Positions 13,614-24,575 of a stretch of 64,000 nt of DNA are shown piece after piece. Source of the stretch: Paragyromitra xinjiangensis. Lineage: Eukaryota; Ascomycota; Pezizomycetes; Pezizales; Discinaceae. The stretch's first letter is position 1. Each line of letters opens with the position of its first letter. Below the pieces are notes generated by a model. That model worked only from the letters and a program-made list of their open reading frames with translations, did not search any database and was not told the origin of the DNA. The position numbers and the translations under genes are program-made. The stretch covers positions 310,001 to 374,000 of the forward strand of contig JBCAMK010000010.1 of NCBI GenBank assembly GCA_038503065.1, given 5' to 3'.

Positions 13614-15151
13614 ATATCCCTGGCAAAAAAAAAAAAGCTGCTCGCAGCATACGTAGGCAAAGCAGATGTGGTGTGATAAGATAATTACATCGCTTTGCTC
13701 TCAATATAACTTAATTATCTGACTTAAATTTTTCTCCCGACAGCTGCCGATGCGCCAAACAATTTGAAAATTGAAAAATGTTTTTGTACTGGTTTTTCGT
13801 GCGTTAAATGGGAGGTTGGTATTTTCTTTTTAAAGGGTTTTCTTTTTCTGGAGTAGTGCAAACCTGACTTTTTCTCTGGCGCGTAGAGTTGAGAGGAAAT
13901 GTGCGTTTTAGTGTATTGAGCCTTTGATGAAGTTCCCACATGAGTTTTATGAACAGGAACAACGAATCGAGGGAAGGGCCTGTGTTGAACATTAGGGCAT
14001 TCTCTTGGCTAGGGTTGGCCTGCGGGGGGGAGAGCTGGGATGGTATGTATATGTACATAAACGGCACGCATGCCGCGCCGGTAGAGATGCCAGCGAAGTG
14101 GAAGGGGTCTATATATGGGAGGTTATTATTGCATGTAATTTGTGCTTTTTTTTCTTTTTGTATTTATTTGTTTAAGATCAATTCATCTGCGGAGTACGAA
14201 TAGGTCAGTGAATACCATTAGTAGGATTGACCCATGATTATTATAGTCCCTAAGATTTATGAGATGAGGGTGGCTCAAATAATGTCAATTCCTTTACAGG
14301 TTATGATTAGTTTATATAGGCCTTATCACCAAAGACAGCTGAGACAGAATATAATTTCTAGCAATTGACCCTCGGGGCTAACGATTTCCTGCATCGAAGC
14401 CTCCCGAAGCTCCATTGTATCAGGTGCAATTCCTACGATCGATCAAGGCAGCTTGCTCCACCAACGCCAAAGAGTTTTATGCGTGAAAAAGCAAAATCAA
14501 CCTAACCCCTTTAGGCTTCTGTGGAGTTCTTTGTATCTGCGATTTAAATGACCCGTACACCTCGGGCCGTCTAAGGGCCAATCAGGGCTAGTCGCAGCTG
14601 GCCGGGGGAATTATTACTAATACTGGGTATCCACAATAGCCTTCTTATAACATTGCTAACATCATCGGACCTTGGTTATTGAGTCTGTGTGTTGAGGCGG
14701 GATTCCCCGGCTGCCAGATTCGTCCGGGTTGAATCCCGTAGTTAATTGCGGATGGGGTATGGAAGTGGCTGTGAGTACTTTGTATGCGTTTTTTTATACT
14801 ATATTTAGTAGTGGTTCGGGCAGTTTTTTTAAGGTTTCTGGATTTGATCTAGAGATTGTCGGCCACATAAAGGCCGACAGTCCTAATGATGTCTAGCGGT
14901 TATGAGCTTTAGGAATGTTATATTGGGGCTTTGGTCTCGGTTCTAACTAAGTACTCACTAGACAGATACGTCTACATGCTCAAGCGTCATAACCCACTCA
15001 CAATTCGGTATACTCGGAGGCTAGTTCGTTATCCGATAAAGACTTATATCGACAGAGACCCTAGAACCAGGCCGCTAAAGCAAAAGACTGCTGAAACTGT
15101 GGACTCGTTTAGTTTCCAGAACTTAAGCGGTTTACTGGTGAAATATCACAT
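13614..15151. other. Intergenic between G-alpha and tRNA-Lys
   Basis: Downstream of the G-alpha stop there is an A-run and AT-rich sequence, probably 3' UTR and terminator. The rest has no supported gene. The reading frames near 13940-14203 and 14931-15161 have no family signature. Confidence 0.4.
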
Positions 15152-15253
15152 GCCTCGCTAGCTCAATCGGTAGAGCGTGAGACTCTTACAGTGGCTCACT
15201 AGTGTGACCACTTGGGTATCTCAAGGTTGCGGGTTCGACCCCCGCGTGGGGCT
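15152..15253 (+). tRNA. tRNA-Lys(CUU) with intron, copy 1
   Basis: The sequence folds as a tRNA: acceptor GCCTCGC with GTGGGGC (one G-U and one U-G pair), D-arm CTCAATCGGTAGAG, anticodon stem TGAGA/TCTCA with loop CTCTTAA (anticodon CTT), T-arm GCGGG-TTCGACC-CCCGC and discriminator T. A 29-nt intron (15189-15217) sits in the canonical place after position 37. The mature form is 73 nt before CCA addition. A T-run follows about 18 bases downstream, as expected for Pol III termination. The mature part is identical to three other copies in this window. Confidence 0.95.
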
Positions 15254-15726
15254 TGCATAAGCCAGCGTTCTTTTTGGGGTTCTTCAAGTATTGAGTAGAA
15301 GATCAATGATTGCTTAACAGCTTAGGTCTGGGCGGTTGTGAGGTCACCCGTCATCACTCGGACGTGTTCGTGTCCCTTAGAAGTTCTGTGAGTTGAGTAC
15401 ACGAATATGTGCTAACTAAAGAAACCTCCACTAGATTTAGAGCGATTTTCACCGTCGAATTCTTGGAATTCGTGTGGCTTGGCGTTATTTCTTCTCTTGT
15501 GCTACTGTACTGAGCTATAGAAAGGTTAGCTTGGAGGTATTCATGAGAAATAATAATGATAAAATTAAATTAAAACCCTTAATGGGCTACAGATACTCCG
15601 GCGGAAAATCTATGTAACCGATACCCTTAGCTAGGAAACTCTAGTTTGTGCGGATCTATGATCTATAGTGAATATCACAAAAGAAAACTCCCCTTCTAGT
15701 TCTAAACGCAGACCGAACGCCGTTCT
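15254..15726. other. Intergenic between tRNA-Lys and the acidic-protein gene
   Basis: No coding or RNA feature is recognised. A small imperfect palindrome around 15455-15480 (CGAATTC..GAATTCG) is visible but has no assigned role. Confidence 0.4.
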
Positions 15727-16194
15727 TTATGCACTTTTCCCTTCATGTTTCTTTCCATTATCTTCTACCCAGGAAAATTCTTCCTCCTCTTCCTCCTCGC
15801 TCGTTTCACTCCCCCCGCTCCCCTCGCTCCCATCCTCACTCTCGTCCTCATCGCTCTCGTCGTCCTCCTCCTCCTCCTCCTCCTCCTCTCCCCCATCACT
15901 AAACTTCCTCGTAATCTCCTGCGCCCAAAAATCCTCCTCCTCCTTCTCCCCAAAATACGCCATAGTCTCAGCGGCCAACTGAAGCCTCTCATAGGTGCCC
16001 CATCCTCCAAGCCTTCCTTTCGGCTTCGGTTCCATCCCATCAATAACCCGGAACCTCGCTAACTTATTCGGGCACTGATTATGGTAGTACTCGAAGTACT
16101 GATCGATCGCATTACACATCGCCTGGATCTTAACCTTCGACGGCAGCGTTTTCGGCGGTGAGCGACGCGGCGGTGTAAGCGTTGAGATAGCCAT
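15727..16194 (-). CDS. Hypothetical protein with acidic C-terminal tail
   Basis: This is a single-exon frame of 155 residues starting at an ATG. Residues 1-25 are basic and Pro-rich. Residues ~25-105 look like a folded, helical segment with aromatic and Cys residues (AMCNAIDQYFEYYHNQCPNK). Residues ~108-145 form an extended Glu/Asp/Ser tract encoded by GAG/GAC-type repeats. I do not recognise a family. The acidic tail is common in chromatin and nucleolar proteins, but that is only an analogy. The upstream tract has C/T-rich and T-rich stretches compatible with a fungal promoter. The frame could be fortuitous because its repeat tract resists stop codons, but the non-repetitive first hundred residues read like real protein. 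Confidence 0.6.
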   Translation of the reverse strand: MAISTLTPPRRSPPKTLPSKVKIQAMCNAIDQYFEYYHNQCPNKLARFRVIDGMEPKPKGRLGGWGTYERLQLAAETMAYFGEKEEEDFWAQEITRKFSDGGEEEEEEEEDDESDEDESEDGSEGSGGSETSEEEEEEEFSWVEDNGKKHEGKSA

Positions 16195-17638
16195 CTCGCG
16201 AGAACTAGGGTTGGGGGGGGTTTTTTTGTGTGTGGAAAATGGTACGCGGGGTTTCTTTCAATGTGCGAAAGATGGGTAGCTACGGTGGGAAATTAATACA
16301 CGGATCAAATGGGTTGGGGTAAGCTTACCAATAAAAGACTTTACAGTCTTTTTGCTGGTACCGGGGGGGGGAGGGAAATAAAATAAACTTCTTTAAATTG
16401 TAGCGCCTATCATGGCGATGGTGGTTATTCCGTTGTGGTGATGATGTCAGAAGTAAGCAGAAGAAACAGGAAAGGAAGGGGGGAGAGGGAATAAAAAGGA
16501 GCGAGTGTTATTTGTGTGATTTAAAATAACGGAAGGGGGGTGCAGCGATAAGGGAAGGGAAAGAAAGAAAAAAAAAAAAGGGTCCCCCTGTCCGATAAGC
16601 CTTGTCAGCCGCGGGCCAAAAAAAACTTTTACCTGGGACTGCTTATTTAATTTCCAACCGGGGACTTAGGGGTTGCTCTTCCACCAGTATGAATGTTTTC
16701 AATGGGGTTTCTATCTGGGGCTCCTCCTTGCGCGGGTCAGGCACTATGCTTACTCGTCTCTTGGAATAGATTTAATTACAAGTCACTGCCTTGTCGGTGA
16801 CGGGTTGGTGCTGCGCGACCGGTTGGATTTGTGTGCTCTTAGTGCTGGGTTCAGCTGGATGGCGGCTGCCAATGGGCGAGTGATATAGGATGATGGCGGG
16901 TGTCTCATGAGGAGGTTGCATGGGTTACTATTGTCAAATCACGGGATTGTACTACAACAGATCGTGGATGGTGAATTGTGGTGCTTTGCAATGTCCGGAT
17001 TTGATGGAGGATACAGTAAGGAAGTGCATGGAAGAAAAGAACAGCGGAAGATCGACAACCTGTCCGGATATAGAAAATCCGCCAAGGCTATGGGTCATGA
17101 CAAGGTGCTTATTTGGACAACGGTGATAAAAGGCGGCCTATGGGAGAGAGTAGGATCGGGAGATAAGGGTGCTGAAGACATGCTGAGTAAACGGTGTCTA
17201 GACGCAGATAGAATACAACCACAGCATTTCACTATACTCTGATAGGGAAGGTTCTTCCAGTCTGATATCTAAGCTAGGCCAAGAGCCTTATGGGATTCAA
17301 AGCATTTGCATCCTCATGTCGCGCGCGGGTGTTGGCGATCTCCAGATCGAATACTTCAGATACAAGACCGAGCAATCTCACTGCATACAGCTACTCTCAC
17401 AGAAACAAAACGGCTAATGATGTCGAAAGTGCTAGGAGAGCATTCCACATAATCTTATCTCGCTGCTCCCACGTGACCCAAAAGCTACAGTATCAAAACA
17501 CGAGAACGTTATTCCTACAGCCCAAGAACCACGGTATCAAAAGAACGCCATCCTCGAGAAAAAAATCCAAACAGTCCAAAAAGACAAGCATCTTCATCTC
17601 ATTTACTCCCTCCAATAATCCGTCCCTCCCTTACAAAC
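16195..17638. other. Intergenic between the acidic-protein gene and PEX4
   Basis: The stretch contains several G-runs and A-runs (near 16211, 16365 and 16570) but no supported gene. Plus-strand frames at 16907-17242 and 17290-17673 have no recognisable domain, and the latter runs antisense into the 3' end of PEX4. Confidence 0.4.
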
Positions 17639-18255
17639 TTAAGCGAAAGTTGGTGGTCTCCCAGCATACATAACACTCCACAGCCTCACCAGACTTTCAT
17701 ACCCAACTAGATCGCCACTCCTCAACACAGCTGCCGCATCAACATTCAACGGCGAATCCGGTACCGGGCTTGTTAGCAGCTGGTTGATCGCCGTAAGTGT
17801 CGAGGAGAGCGTGGATGTGCCTGCCCAGGCCTCTTTGAGTAGATCGAGGCAGATCTCGCCTGTCTGTGTTTGTCCAACATGCCATGTCAGCTACTAAATC
17901 AGCCAGTGGAGGAGATGATGGAGGAAGTGCATAGAAAATAGTGTATTTGTATGTGGGAGGAACCAGAAACAGAAAGTAGACAAACCTTCTGGTGAACATT
18001 CGGATGGCAAATCTTCGTCATAAACGTCATCGTCGGGGGTGCATGCGGGTAATTCTCTGGAATCCTGATATCGATCTTCCACCGACCCCCTTCATACGGT
18101 GTTCCTTCGACTCCCTTCATGACCGCGGCCCAGTGCAGGAGGTCGTCTTCAGAGACGGGCTCGAGGGACTCGAGACAGGGGTTAGGGTCTTTGTGGTAGT
18201 TGTTGAGCTCATTCATAAGGCGTTTGGTAACGGGGACACCGGCAGTGGATGCCAT
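17639..18255 (-). CDS. PEX4: Peroxin-4, peroxisomal ubiquitin-conjugating enzyme E2
   Basis: The 164-residue product comes from exons 18255-17986 and 17863-17639 (minus strand), split by a 122-nt GTTTGT..CAG intron with a GCTGAC branch site. It is a complete UBC fold. CHPNVHQK in exon 1 joins TGEICLDLLKEAWAG in exon 2, so the catalytic Cys is in GEICLDLL. PDSPLNVDAAAVLRSGD downstream is characteristic of PEX4 rather than other E2s. PEX4 is anchored at the peroxisome by PEX22 and mono-ubiquitinates the import receptor PEX5 so that it can be recycled. The gene lies head-to-tail behind prohibitin-1 with a 324-base gap. The stop overlaps a plus-strand chance frame. Confidence 0.92.
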
Positions 18256-18579
18256 TGTTGCGTTTGGGGCTGTTGGTTAGAGTTGGGTTAAGATGGGTGG
18301 TGTTGTTGTGGAGCTCAGAGGCGATCGACGGGGGACGTGTCAAGCTTCGGTTGAGGTGAGCCGCATTCGGGCCGCGGCACGGCGCTAAATGTCTACAATT
18401 GCTTGGTTCTTAAGATGAAGTGGTGATTGCAATCTCCATGAAAACTATATACTAAAGTAGAAAATCCCCCATGCTATTCCCTCCATTTTTTGAATTTACA
18501 AAGCCGCTGTCCAAGAGTCGTAGATTGCCATTTCCTTCCTCTTCTTCGCGACCTCATCATGCCATGCTCATTAACCCCA
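18256..18579. other. Spacer between PHB1 and PEX4
   Basis: This 324-base gap must hold the PHB1 3' UTR and the PEX4 promoter, since both genes read on the minus strand. No other feature is seen. Confidence 0.5.
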
Positions 18580-19620
18580 CTAATTCCTCAACCCCAACAA
18601 GATATTCGCCCCACTCCCACCCTCTCTCCCACCACCCGGAAGATACGATACATTCGGATTACTCGCCAAAGTCTGCGCAATCTCCTTCGCAGCCTCAATG
18701 CGACGGATCTGGATAAGTCCATCACCAGCCTTATCAACCGCCCTGCTAATAGTCTCAGCAGACTCGGCCTCACCCTCAGCACGGATGACGGAAGCTTGAC
18801 GCTCCTGCTCAGCCTTCTCGACAATGAAGCGTGCGCGCTCGGCGTCTTGTTGTGCAATCTGCTTCTGCTCAACGGCCTTGGTGAATTCACGCCCGAAGGT
18901 CATGTGTGTGATTGAGACGTCTTCCAGGGCGATGTTGAATTCTTGCGCACGTTTGAGGAGGTCGGCGCGGATACGGTTGGAGACCTGGGGTGGTTAGTTG
19001 GTTGGTGGAAGAGGAGTGGATGTTCTTACCTGTTCACGTTGGGTGATGAGTTCTGCAGCATCGAATTGGGCTACGATGGATTTAAGGACTTCGTTTCCGA
19101 TGGAGGGGAGAACACGCTCATCGTAGTCGAGACCGAGAGACTGTTCAAGGAGTTAGAGCTGTTTGTTGAAGTAATTCTGGTATGATTTCTGATTTCTGCT
19201 TTGTGGGGTAATGATCATACCTGGTAGATTTTTGGTAAAGCCTTGACATCGGGCCTATGTAGAACTCTCAGCGTCAAGCTGACCATCTGCAAGTCCTTGG
19301 AACCAGTAGTAGTCGAGATATTTCTAGGCTTGGTGCGGACATCGTAGACGATAGCCTTCTGGAGCCATGGAACGAGGAAATGGGTTCCCTCATTGACAAC
19401 CTACGTATTCTATTAGCACCTTGTTCATGACTTGAATAACAATTGGTCTGTAATTTAAGACGTAGATGGCGAGACAAACAGTTTCTTTAACACCCGTCAA
19501 CCTATCGAAAATAACAGCCCTACTCCCACCCTTGACATCGTAGATTGACAGCTGGAACAGTGAAACACCGACAGCTGCCGGGATAGCAAGACGGGAAACG
19601 AGGCCAAGAACACCAGACAT
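18580..19620 (-). CDS. PHB1: Prohibitin-1 (mitochondrial inner membrane scaffold)
   Basis: There are four exons on the minus strand: 19620-19480, 19400-19221, 19140-19030 and 18984-18580, giving 278 residues, the usual family length. Introns are 79, 80 and 45 nt and all are GT..AG. The N-terminus has a short hydrophobic anchor (residues ~5-25). The SPFH core follows: [18 protein letters not shown] joins [12 protein letters not shown] across intron 1. A coiled-coil C-terminal half follows ([20 protein letters not shown]). PHB1 and PHB2 form large ring complexes in the inner mitochondrial membrane that stabilise new respiratory subunits and regulate the m-AAA protease. The sequence follows the PHB1 rather than the PHB2 pattern. 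Its start lies 330 bases from the divergent QCR8 gene. Confidence 0.95.
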
Positions 19621-19950
19621 TTTTCTCCTGTTTCCTGTTTTTTTGTTTGATGTTTATCGACGAGGTTTCGAACGTGGGGCGGTAAATATTGGCGGGGCGA
19701 TTCTGATTTGATCGTCAACGACGTCGGTCTCACGCGGAAAATTCTTGGCCCGACGTTACGTAAGCGACCATCCGGCGAATCACAATTTTACATGGATCGG
19801 GAGTAAGTCCTCATCGCCCCACGACAACCGAACGCTTGTTTCTTAAAACCTCCCTCCCCCTCCCCTCTTTCGGACATACTCGACGTCGGCTTTTCAGTCG
19901 TGATATACATTTGCTTTTCCAAAGCTTCTTACCGGATATATACAGCAGCA
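19621..19950. promoter_or_regulatory. Shared divergent promoter of PHB1 and QCR8
   Basis: Only 330 bases separate the start codons of two divergently transcribed genes for inner mitochondrial membrane proteins. A perfect 8-base palindrome TTACGTAA at 19756-19763 matches the consensus bound by Yap-type bZIP factors. A pyrimidine-rich tract (about 19845-19870) lies before the QCR8 start, as is usual in fungal promoters. Co-regulation is an inference from this arrangement. Confidence 0.55.
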
Positions 19951-20517
19951 ATGGGTGGTGGTGGTAAAGTTCCTGGCGAGTGAGTATCTCCCATCAACGA
20001 GGCCGAGCCCAATACCGGGAGAAATGGAATGGGCTGACTGAAGCCAATTGCGGGATACAGGTACATTGGATGGTGGGGTTCCTTCGGTATGTTCTTTCGC
20101 CATGGATCACATATGCATCCACCCCACTATCCTCAAATTCAATCACTAACACTCCTCTAGGCTCTCCTCCCCAGAAGGGCGTGGTTACCTATACCCTCTC
20201 TGCGAACCGTCAGCGCCCCCTTGCGGGTGCTGCTCACGCCGCTGTCTTTAACACCTGGCGCCGGTTCAGAGGACAGGTTCGTTCCCGCTAGACTGGTCTG
20301 CCCCGCATGTGGGAAATAGTTTTAATGCGTGTACAGGCTCTCTACGTTGTTCCCCCGTTCGTTGTGGCTTACCTTGCTATAGACTGGGCCGAGAGGAGGT
20401 TAGTATTTCTGTATATATGTGGGTGGGGATAATTACTGACGAGGAGATTCCTATAGGAACCACTTCATGAACAGCAAGGAAGGGCGTGCGCTGTACGGCA
20501 ATGAGGAGGAGGAATAA
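19951..20517 (+). CDS. QCR8: Cytochrome bc1 complex subunit 8 (ubiquinol-cytochrome c reductase)
   Basis: Five small exons are used: 19951-19979, 20061-20086, 20161-20276, 20337-20398 and 20457-20517. They give a 97-residue protein, the normal size for QCR8. The joins rebuild GEYIGWWGSFGSPPQKGVV. NTWRRFRGQALYVVPP leads into a single transmembrane helix (FVVAYLAIDWAERR). The protein ends with a short acidic tail. QCR8 is a small structural subunit of respiratory complex III that packs near cytochrome b at the quinone site. Exon 2 is only 26 nt long, so automated gene callers may miss it. All five exons close in one frame. Confidence 0.95.
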
Positions 20518-21415
20518 ATATCTTGTCCGTCAATTGTGGTTTGACAGTGGTGGAATTATTAGGGGATAGATTCTGTATACTTTTTGTTTTTGCGGTGATA
20601 TAACATTCCCGGCAAAAATCCAAGTTTGAGACTTTTGATACGCATCAATCGAGTGATATCTCTATCTTGGGTCTTCTCTATCTAACTATCAGTTGGGTTC
20701 GTCCGTTTTACTTACCTTCTACTGTGAAATATCGTCCCAGTCTGTACAAAGGTGTCCCCACGTTTAATTTTTAGGACACGAGTGAGAAACTGTGACTCCG
20801 GCACACTTCTGGGGATTTGGCTGGCTTTGTTGTCAAATTTTGTTGGTGGGAGCGTTACATGCTGATAGGGCGATATTGAAGGAATAGGTTATGTATTGGT
20901 AAGCACGAAAGGGTTTTTTCGAAGGGTTTTGGCACTGGTTAGTGTATGGTGGGCTACTGATCCAGTGCCAATGACCATGGAGCACATAGCATACAACAAC
21001 CGATCTAAGCCTTGAAACCTATTAGGTAGTGTAGATTTGCGATAAAGATTCTGCATGCGAGAAAAACCCTTCAGGTTTATAAACTAGCGACAAATACATC
21101 GATGTTACCTTCCCGTGTATTTAGGAGTTTTATTTCAGTGCAGGCCATGGTCCTATTTCTAATTAAACCTAGCTCGAAGTCGTTTCATACTCCAGAACTC
21201 GCGTATTTTTCCACTATCAGTGTTTTATTGTTCCCTACCAATTTCTTTTAGTGGCTCAGCGTGTCTCCTTAGTACACTAACCATAAGACTCCATTCGCTT
21301 CGTTTCAAGGTGAAACTTGGAATTCTCTCGAACGGCTGAGCCTTAACTAACGAACGATCCAAGAAGCCGAAAAAGTGCAAAAAGAATGCTTGCGTGATGT
21401 GGCATGTATCATACA
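20518..21415. other. Intergenic downstream of QCR8
   Basis: About 0.9 kb holds the QCR8 3' UTR and otherwise no supported gene or RNA. Confidence 0.4.
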
Positions 21416-21517
21416 AGCCCCACGCGGGGGTCGAACCCGCAACCTTGAGATATCCAAGTGATCATGCTGATGAACCACTGTAAGAGTCTCACGCTCTACC
21501 GATTGAGCTAGCGAGGC
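21416..21517 (-). tRNA. tRNA-Lys(CUU) with intron, copy 2
   Basis: The mature 73 nt are identical to the copy at 15152, with the same cloverleaf and CTT anticodon. The 29-nt intron (21480-21452 on the minus strand) differs at several positions from those of the other copies. A T-run follows the 3' end at a distance of about 25 bases on the minus strand. Confidence 0.95.
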
Positions 21518-22200
21518 ATGAAGATTTTTAGGTTAATAGTAAATTATGGCTGTGGGGGTGGTATGACCGAGGATTTCCACTCAAGCTGAAGGGTACCTTT
21601 CGTGTTATGAACGACATTAAGAATGGATCCCATGAAAACCCTGCGATTGATGGGCTGTAATGCACAACCAATCTCATAATCTTCCTGGTAGCTATCTTTG
21701 TTATTCTTATATGTGCAATCTTTGTCCTCGGGAGAAGACCGTCCCTACCCGACTAATGATGGTTAGTATCAAACTAGATCATAGAAGCGTGAGGGAGAAA
21801 TAATACTACTAACGTCATAATTTCTAGATTGCAGGTGAGGAGGGTCTCTGACTTACCTCACGCCTCTTCCTTGTCCGTAAAAGGACGAGGACAGGATAAG
21901 GGGCAAGCTGGGGTACTAGCGGTGGACATCCTGGTTTAGGGATTGGTGGGATTGGCGCTGCAGGGGGTGAAGAAAGCTGGCGAGGCTGTTGGCTAGTTTA
22001 CGAGTAATGGATGACATTTTGTGATTAGGGGCGTTGGTAGGGGAAGTGTATATTGGTTCATGATGACTCTCATCTATTCAACACACTAAGCTAGTTAAGA
22101 GTTCACTCAGTCGAGAAGCAAAATATTCCTCACTTCTCACTTCACTTCCTTCGCTGGTTACATTCAAAGCTTGTCATATTTTGGCTTCTCAGCCTCGTCC
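21518..22200. other. Intergenic, no feature recognised
   Basis: No supported coding or RNA gene is visible between the tRNA and the direct repeat that starts near 22201. Confidence 0.35.
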
Positions 22201-22352
22201 CCGTGATATATTACTTAGGGTTAATTACATGTAGGTCACTGTTGGTGCCTTGGGGTTCTCTTACATACATGTACATGTGTATGCAGTTTTCTTGCTACTA
22301 TGAGTATGGTTTAGCAGGGTAACCCCAAGTTTCTGCCCCTTCCTTATTTTAT
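22201..22352 (+). repeat. Diverged ~150-bp direct repeat, left copy
   Basis: This segment aligns by eye with 22707-22846 in the same orientation. Shared blocks include GTGATATA, TTACATGTAGGTCACTG, CCTTGG.GTTC, AGTTTTCTTG, a GTTTAGCAGGGTAAC block and CCTTATTTTATA. Small indels separate the blocks. The two copies flank a tRNA-like sequence. Their origin is unknown; a duplicated mobile fragment or solo terminal repeats are possible. Confidence 0.75.
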
Positions 22353-22410
22353 ACCAGACTCCTCCCGTTCCATTTAAATAGCGGTAAACTAAGAAACAAA
22401 CACACGAAAA

Positions 22411-22515
22411 AAGTGGTGTAGTATAGTGGTTAACGCCCCGCCCTTTTCCCTGTGGTCTCAGAGACGTCTGGAGATAAGTTAGGTTTTGCTGTTCAAATCC
22501 CCACCAGTTTATTTT
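22411..22515 (+). tRNA. tRNA-like sequence (degenerate tRNA or tRNA-derived element)
   Basis: A good A-box/D-arm (TAGTATAGTGGTTAAC, about 22419-22434) is followed by CCCCGCC and by a B-box-like GTTCAAATCCC (about 22491-22501). This is closest to tRNA-Asp or tRNA-Glu genes. The acceptor arms AGTGGTG and CACCAGT pair at six of seven positions, but the T-stem pairs poorly and the A-to-B spacing is long. A T-run follows the 3' end. It may be a tRNA with an intron, a pseudogene, or the head of a SINE. I do not assign an anticodon. Confidence 0.4.
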
Positions 22516-22706
22516 TTCTTACCGTGGCTACTATGTACATAGTAGTATGTTAGTGTAGCGGGCTGTTTGCAAGGAGGTAGTAGGATGTGAACCACTGGTA
22601 TTACTTCCCACACCAAGAATCGCGTCAAACATTCACTTCCGTAAATCTCAGGGCAATACCATAGCTGAAAGGATATAGATTGCCTGCAATAGTCACACCC
22701 TTGTTC

Positions 22707-22846
22707 CTGTGATATACATTTAGCAGTTACATGTAGGTCACTGATAGCGCCTTGGAGTTCCCTTGCATAGTTTTCTTGATTGGGGTACTACTATAGGTAT
22801 AGTTTAGCAGGGTAACGCCCGGAGTCTGTCCTTTCCCTTATTTTAT
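22707..22846 (+). repeat. Diverged ~150-bp direct repeat, right copy
   Basis: This is the partner of the segment at 22201-22352, in the same orientation, with about 500 bases between starts. It lacks a short TACATGTACATGTGTATG insertion present in the left copy. An AT-rich TATATATA run follows its end. Confidence 0.75.
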
Positions 22847-24312
22847 ATATATAGATATTAAAGACGGTAATAGTGAGGGTGGTGAGAGCAATGATGAGAG
22901 TTGATGGTTGGTGGACACTGTAAAGAGAGGTGATGGATCGTTCTAGCCTCGACTATCTGATAACTCTCTGGCATTCCAAGTTTGACTATTTTTCTAGTTA
23001 TACGATGCTCCTAATTTACAAATGATTGGTCTGGTTCCATCGAGATGCAACGACGGAAAGGCCTTTCTATTTCGTTTTCAACTCACTGCATGCTGATATC
23101 ACAAACAGTCATAAATCTAATCTCAGTTGGCTGAAAAAATCAACGGTTTCCCAAAGTCGACCCTCATCCTGAGTTTCTCGCCATCTGTTGGCACCAAAAC
23201 AGAGATACATCCATAACATTATTTATGTAAGGAAGGCATCAGGAGAGTGATCTACTTAGACTATGGGGAAAGTTGTAGGAGCGAGTAGTGCAGAAACCAT
23301 TCTATTATAGTAGGATCAGGGTACCTATCAGCACTGTATTAGGAAGGGTAACTTTCCCAAAGTCTCAAGTGACTGCAACGCTGACAGACGAGCTAACCTC
23401 CTATCACTAGCCCGCTAAAATTTCAACCTCACATACATCCCACCTTCATGGATAACTTCATCCCACTTTATCTACGTTCTAACCTCTCAGTATTTACAAT
23501 GGGTGCCTGTATCTCCCGCCATCTTCACACAGATATTGACAATGTGGCATTATTCAAACCGGCTCGCCAGCTAGATATAAATATTCAAAAAGCGACTATA
23601 AAATGGTAACGCACAAAACTACTCCGAGCCATGGGTATCGACGCCTACGGCCATGATATCTCGTACAGTATCAGGTGATGGATGGCGAGAAGCCGGAGAT
23701 AACGAGCTATTATTGAGGTACATGACACAACCAATACTTCACCAAAGGCTCTATAACTGAACTAAGATTCCCACTCTCTATCGTGGCACCTTCCCACAGC
23801 TTCCGTGGATCACGATCACTGAGCAAACGCAACTTTCGCCCACTCAAATTCCCGTCAATCCCAACTGGCAACCGTAGGAACAGCCTTAACACCACGCCAA
23901 CGGCTGCTCATCCTTAATTCTAGGGCGATGTCCGAGCTGGGTAAGTAAACCTTCAGAGCATTAAGTTAAGCCAAGAACTGTATAACTAACCAACAATCCC
24001 ACCAAAAGGCCAAAAGGGGAGACGAAGAACCCGAAGAAAACAGGGAATTAGTACACCCCGCAACGCGGAGGCTACCAAAACTCGGGTGTTGTGTAGAGTA
24101 GTTGTGTAGTTTTTAGCTTGTCGATAGTATAAATAAGCTGCGTATAAGTCGTCAAACGTATAATATGGATATGTATGAAATTAAGTGAAGCCTATACAAG
24201 CAAAAAAAAACCAGCAACTCATGTCTCTCTTCTGGAAGTCAGCAACAACGAATATCATCGCCATCTGCATTCTGAACCTCTGGGCAGCTGTTATTATTGC
24301 CTTTGTTCTTCC
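22847..24312. other. Intergenic, no feature recognised
   Basis: Only short chance frames are present (for example 23710-23895 minus). I see no gene, tRNA or clear repeat. Confidence 0.35.
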
Positions 24313-24314
24313 TA

Positions 24315-24575
24315 TGGTGGACTGACTCTAGAACCTGCACCGGGATCCCACCAAAACGCCGATTGAACCCAAAATTCGTGACAACTGAATAATACTAAAC
24401 AAAAACCATAGAGATGTGCGCCTAAACAAGCACTATCAGGCTATGGTTTTTTTTCCTGAATACTCTTGCTGGCTAGGCTTGAATCTGGAAAGTAGGTGGT
24501 ATTTTTTTGGTGAGGGTGAAAGGTTGCCACCTTACCTTATGTCATCCCGGTGTAGGTTCTAGAGTCCGTCCACCA
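24315..24575. mobile_element. MITE-like element 1: 261 bp, ~31-bp terminal inverted repeats, TA flanks
   Basis: The left end (24315-24346) begins TGGTGGACTGACTCTAGAAC and the right end (24544-24575) is its reverse complement with two mismatches. Both ends are flanked directly by TA (24313-24314 and 24576-24577), the target duplication made by Tc1/mariner-type elements. An inner hairpin is also visible (AAAAACCATAG near 24403 against CTATGGTTTTT near 24441). There is no coding capacity. The call is structural; I know no named family for it. Confidence 0.75.
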
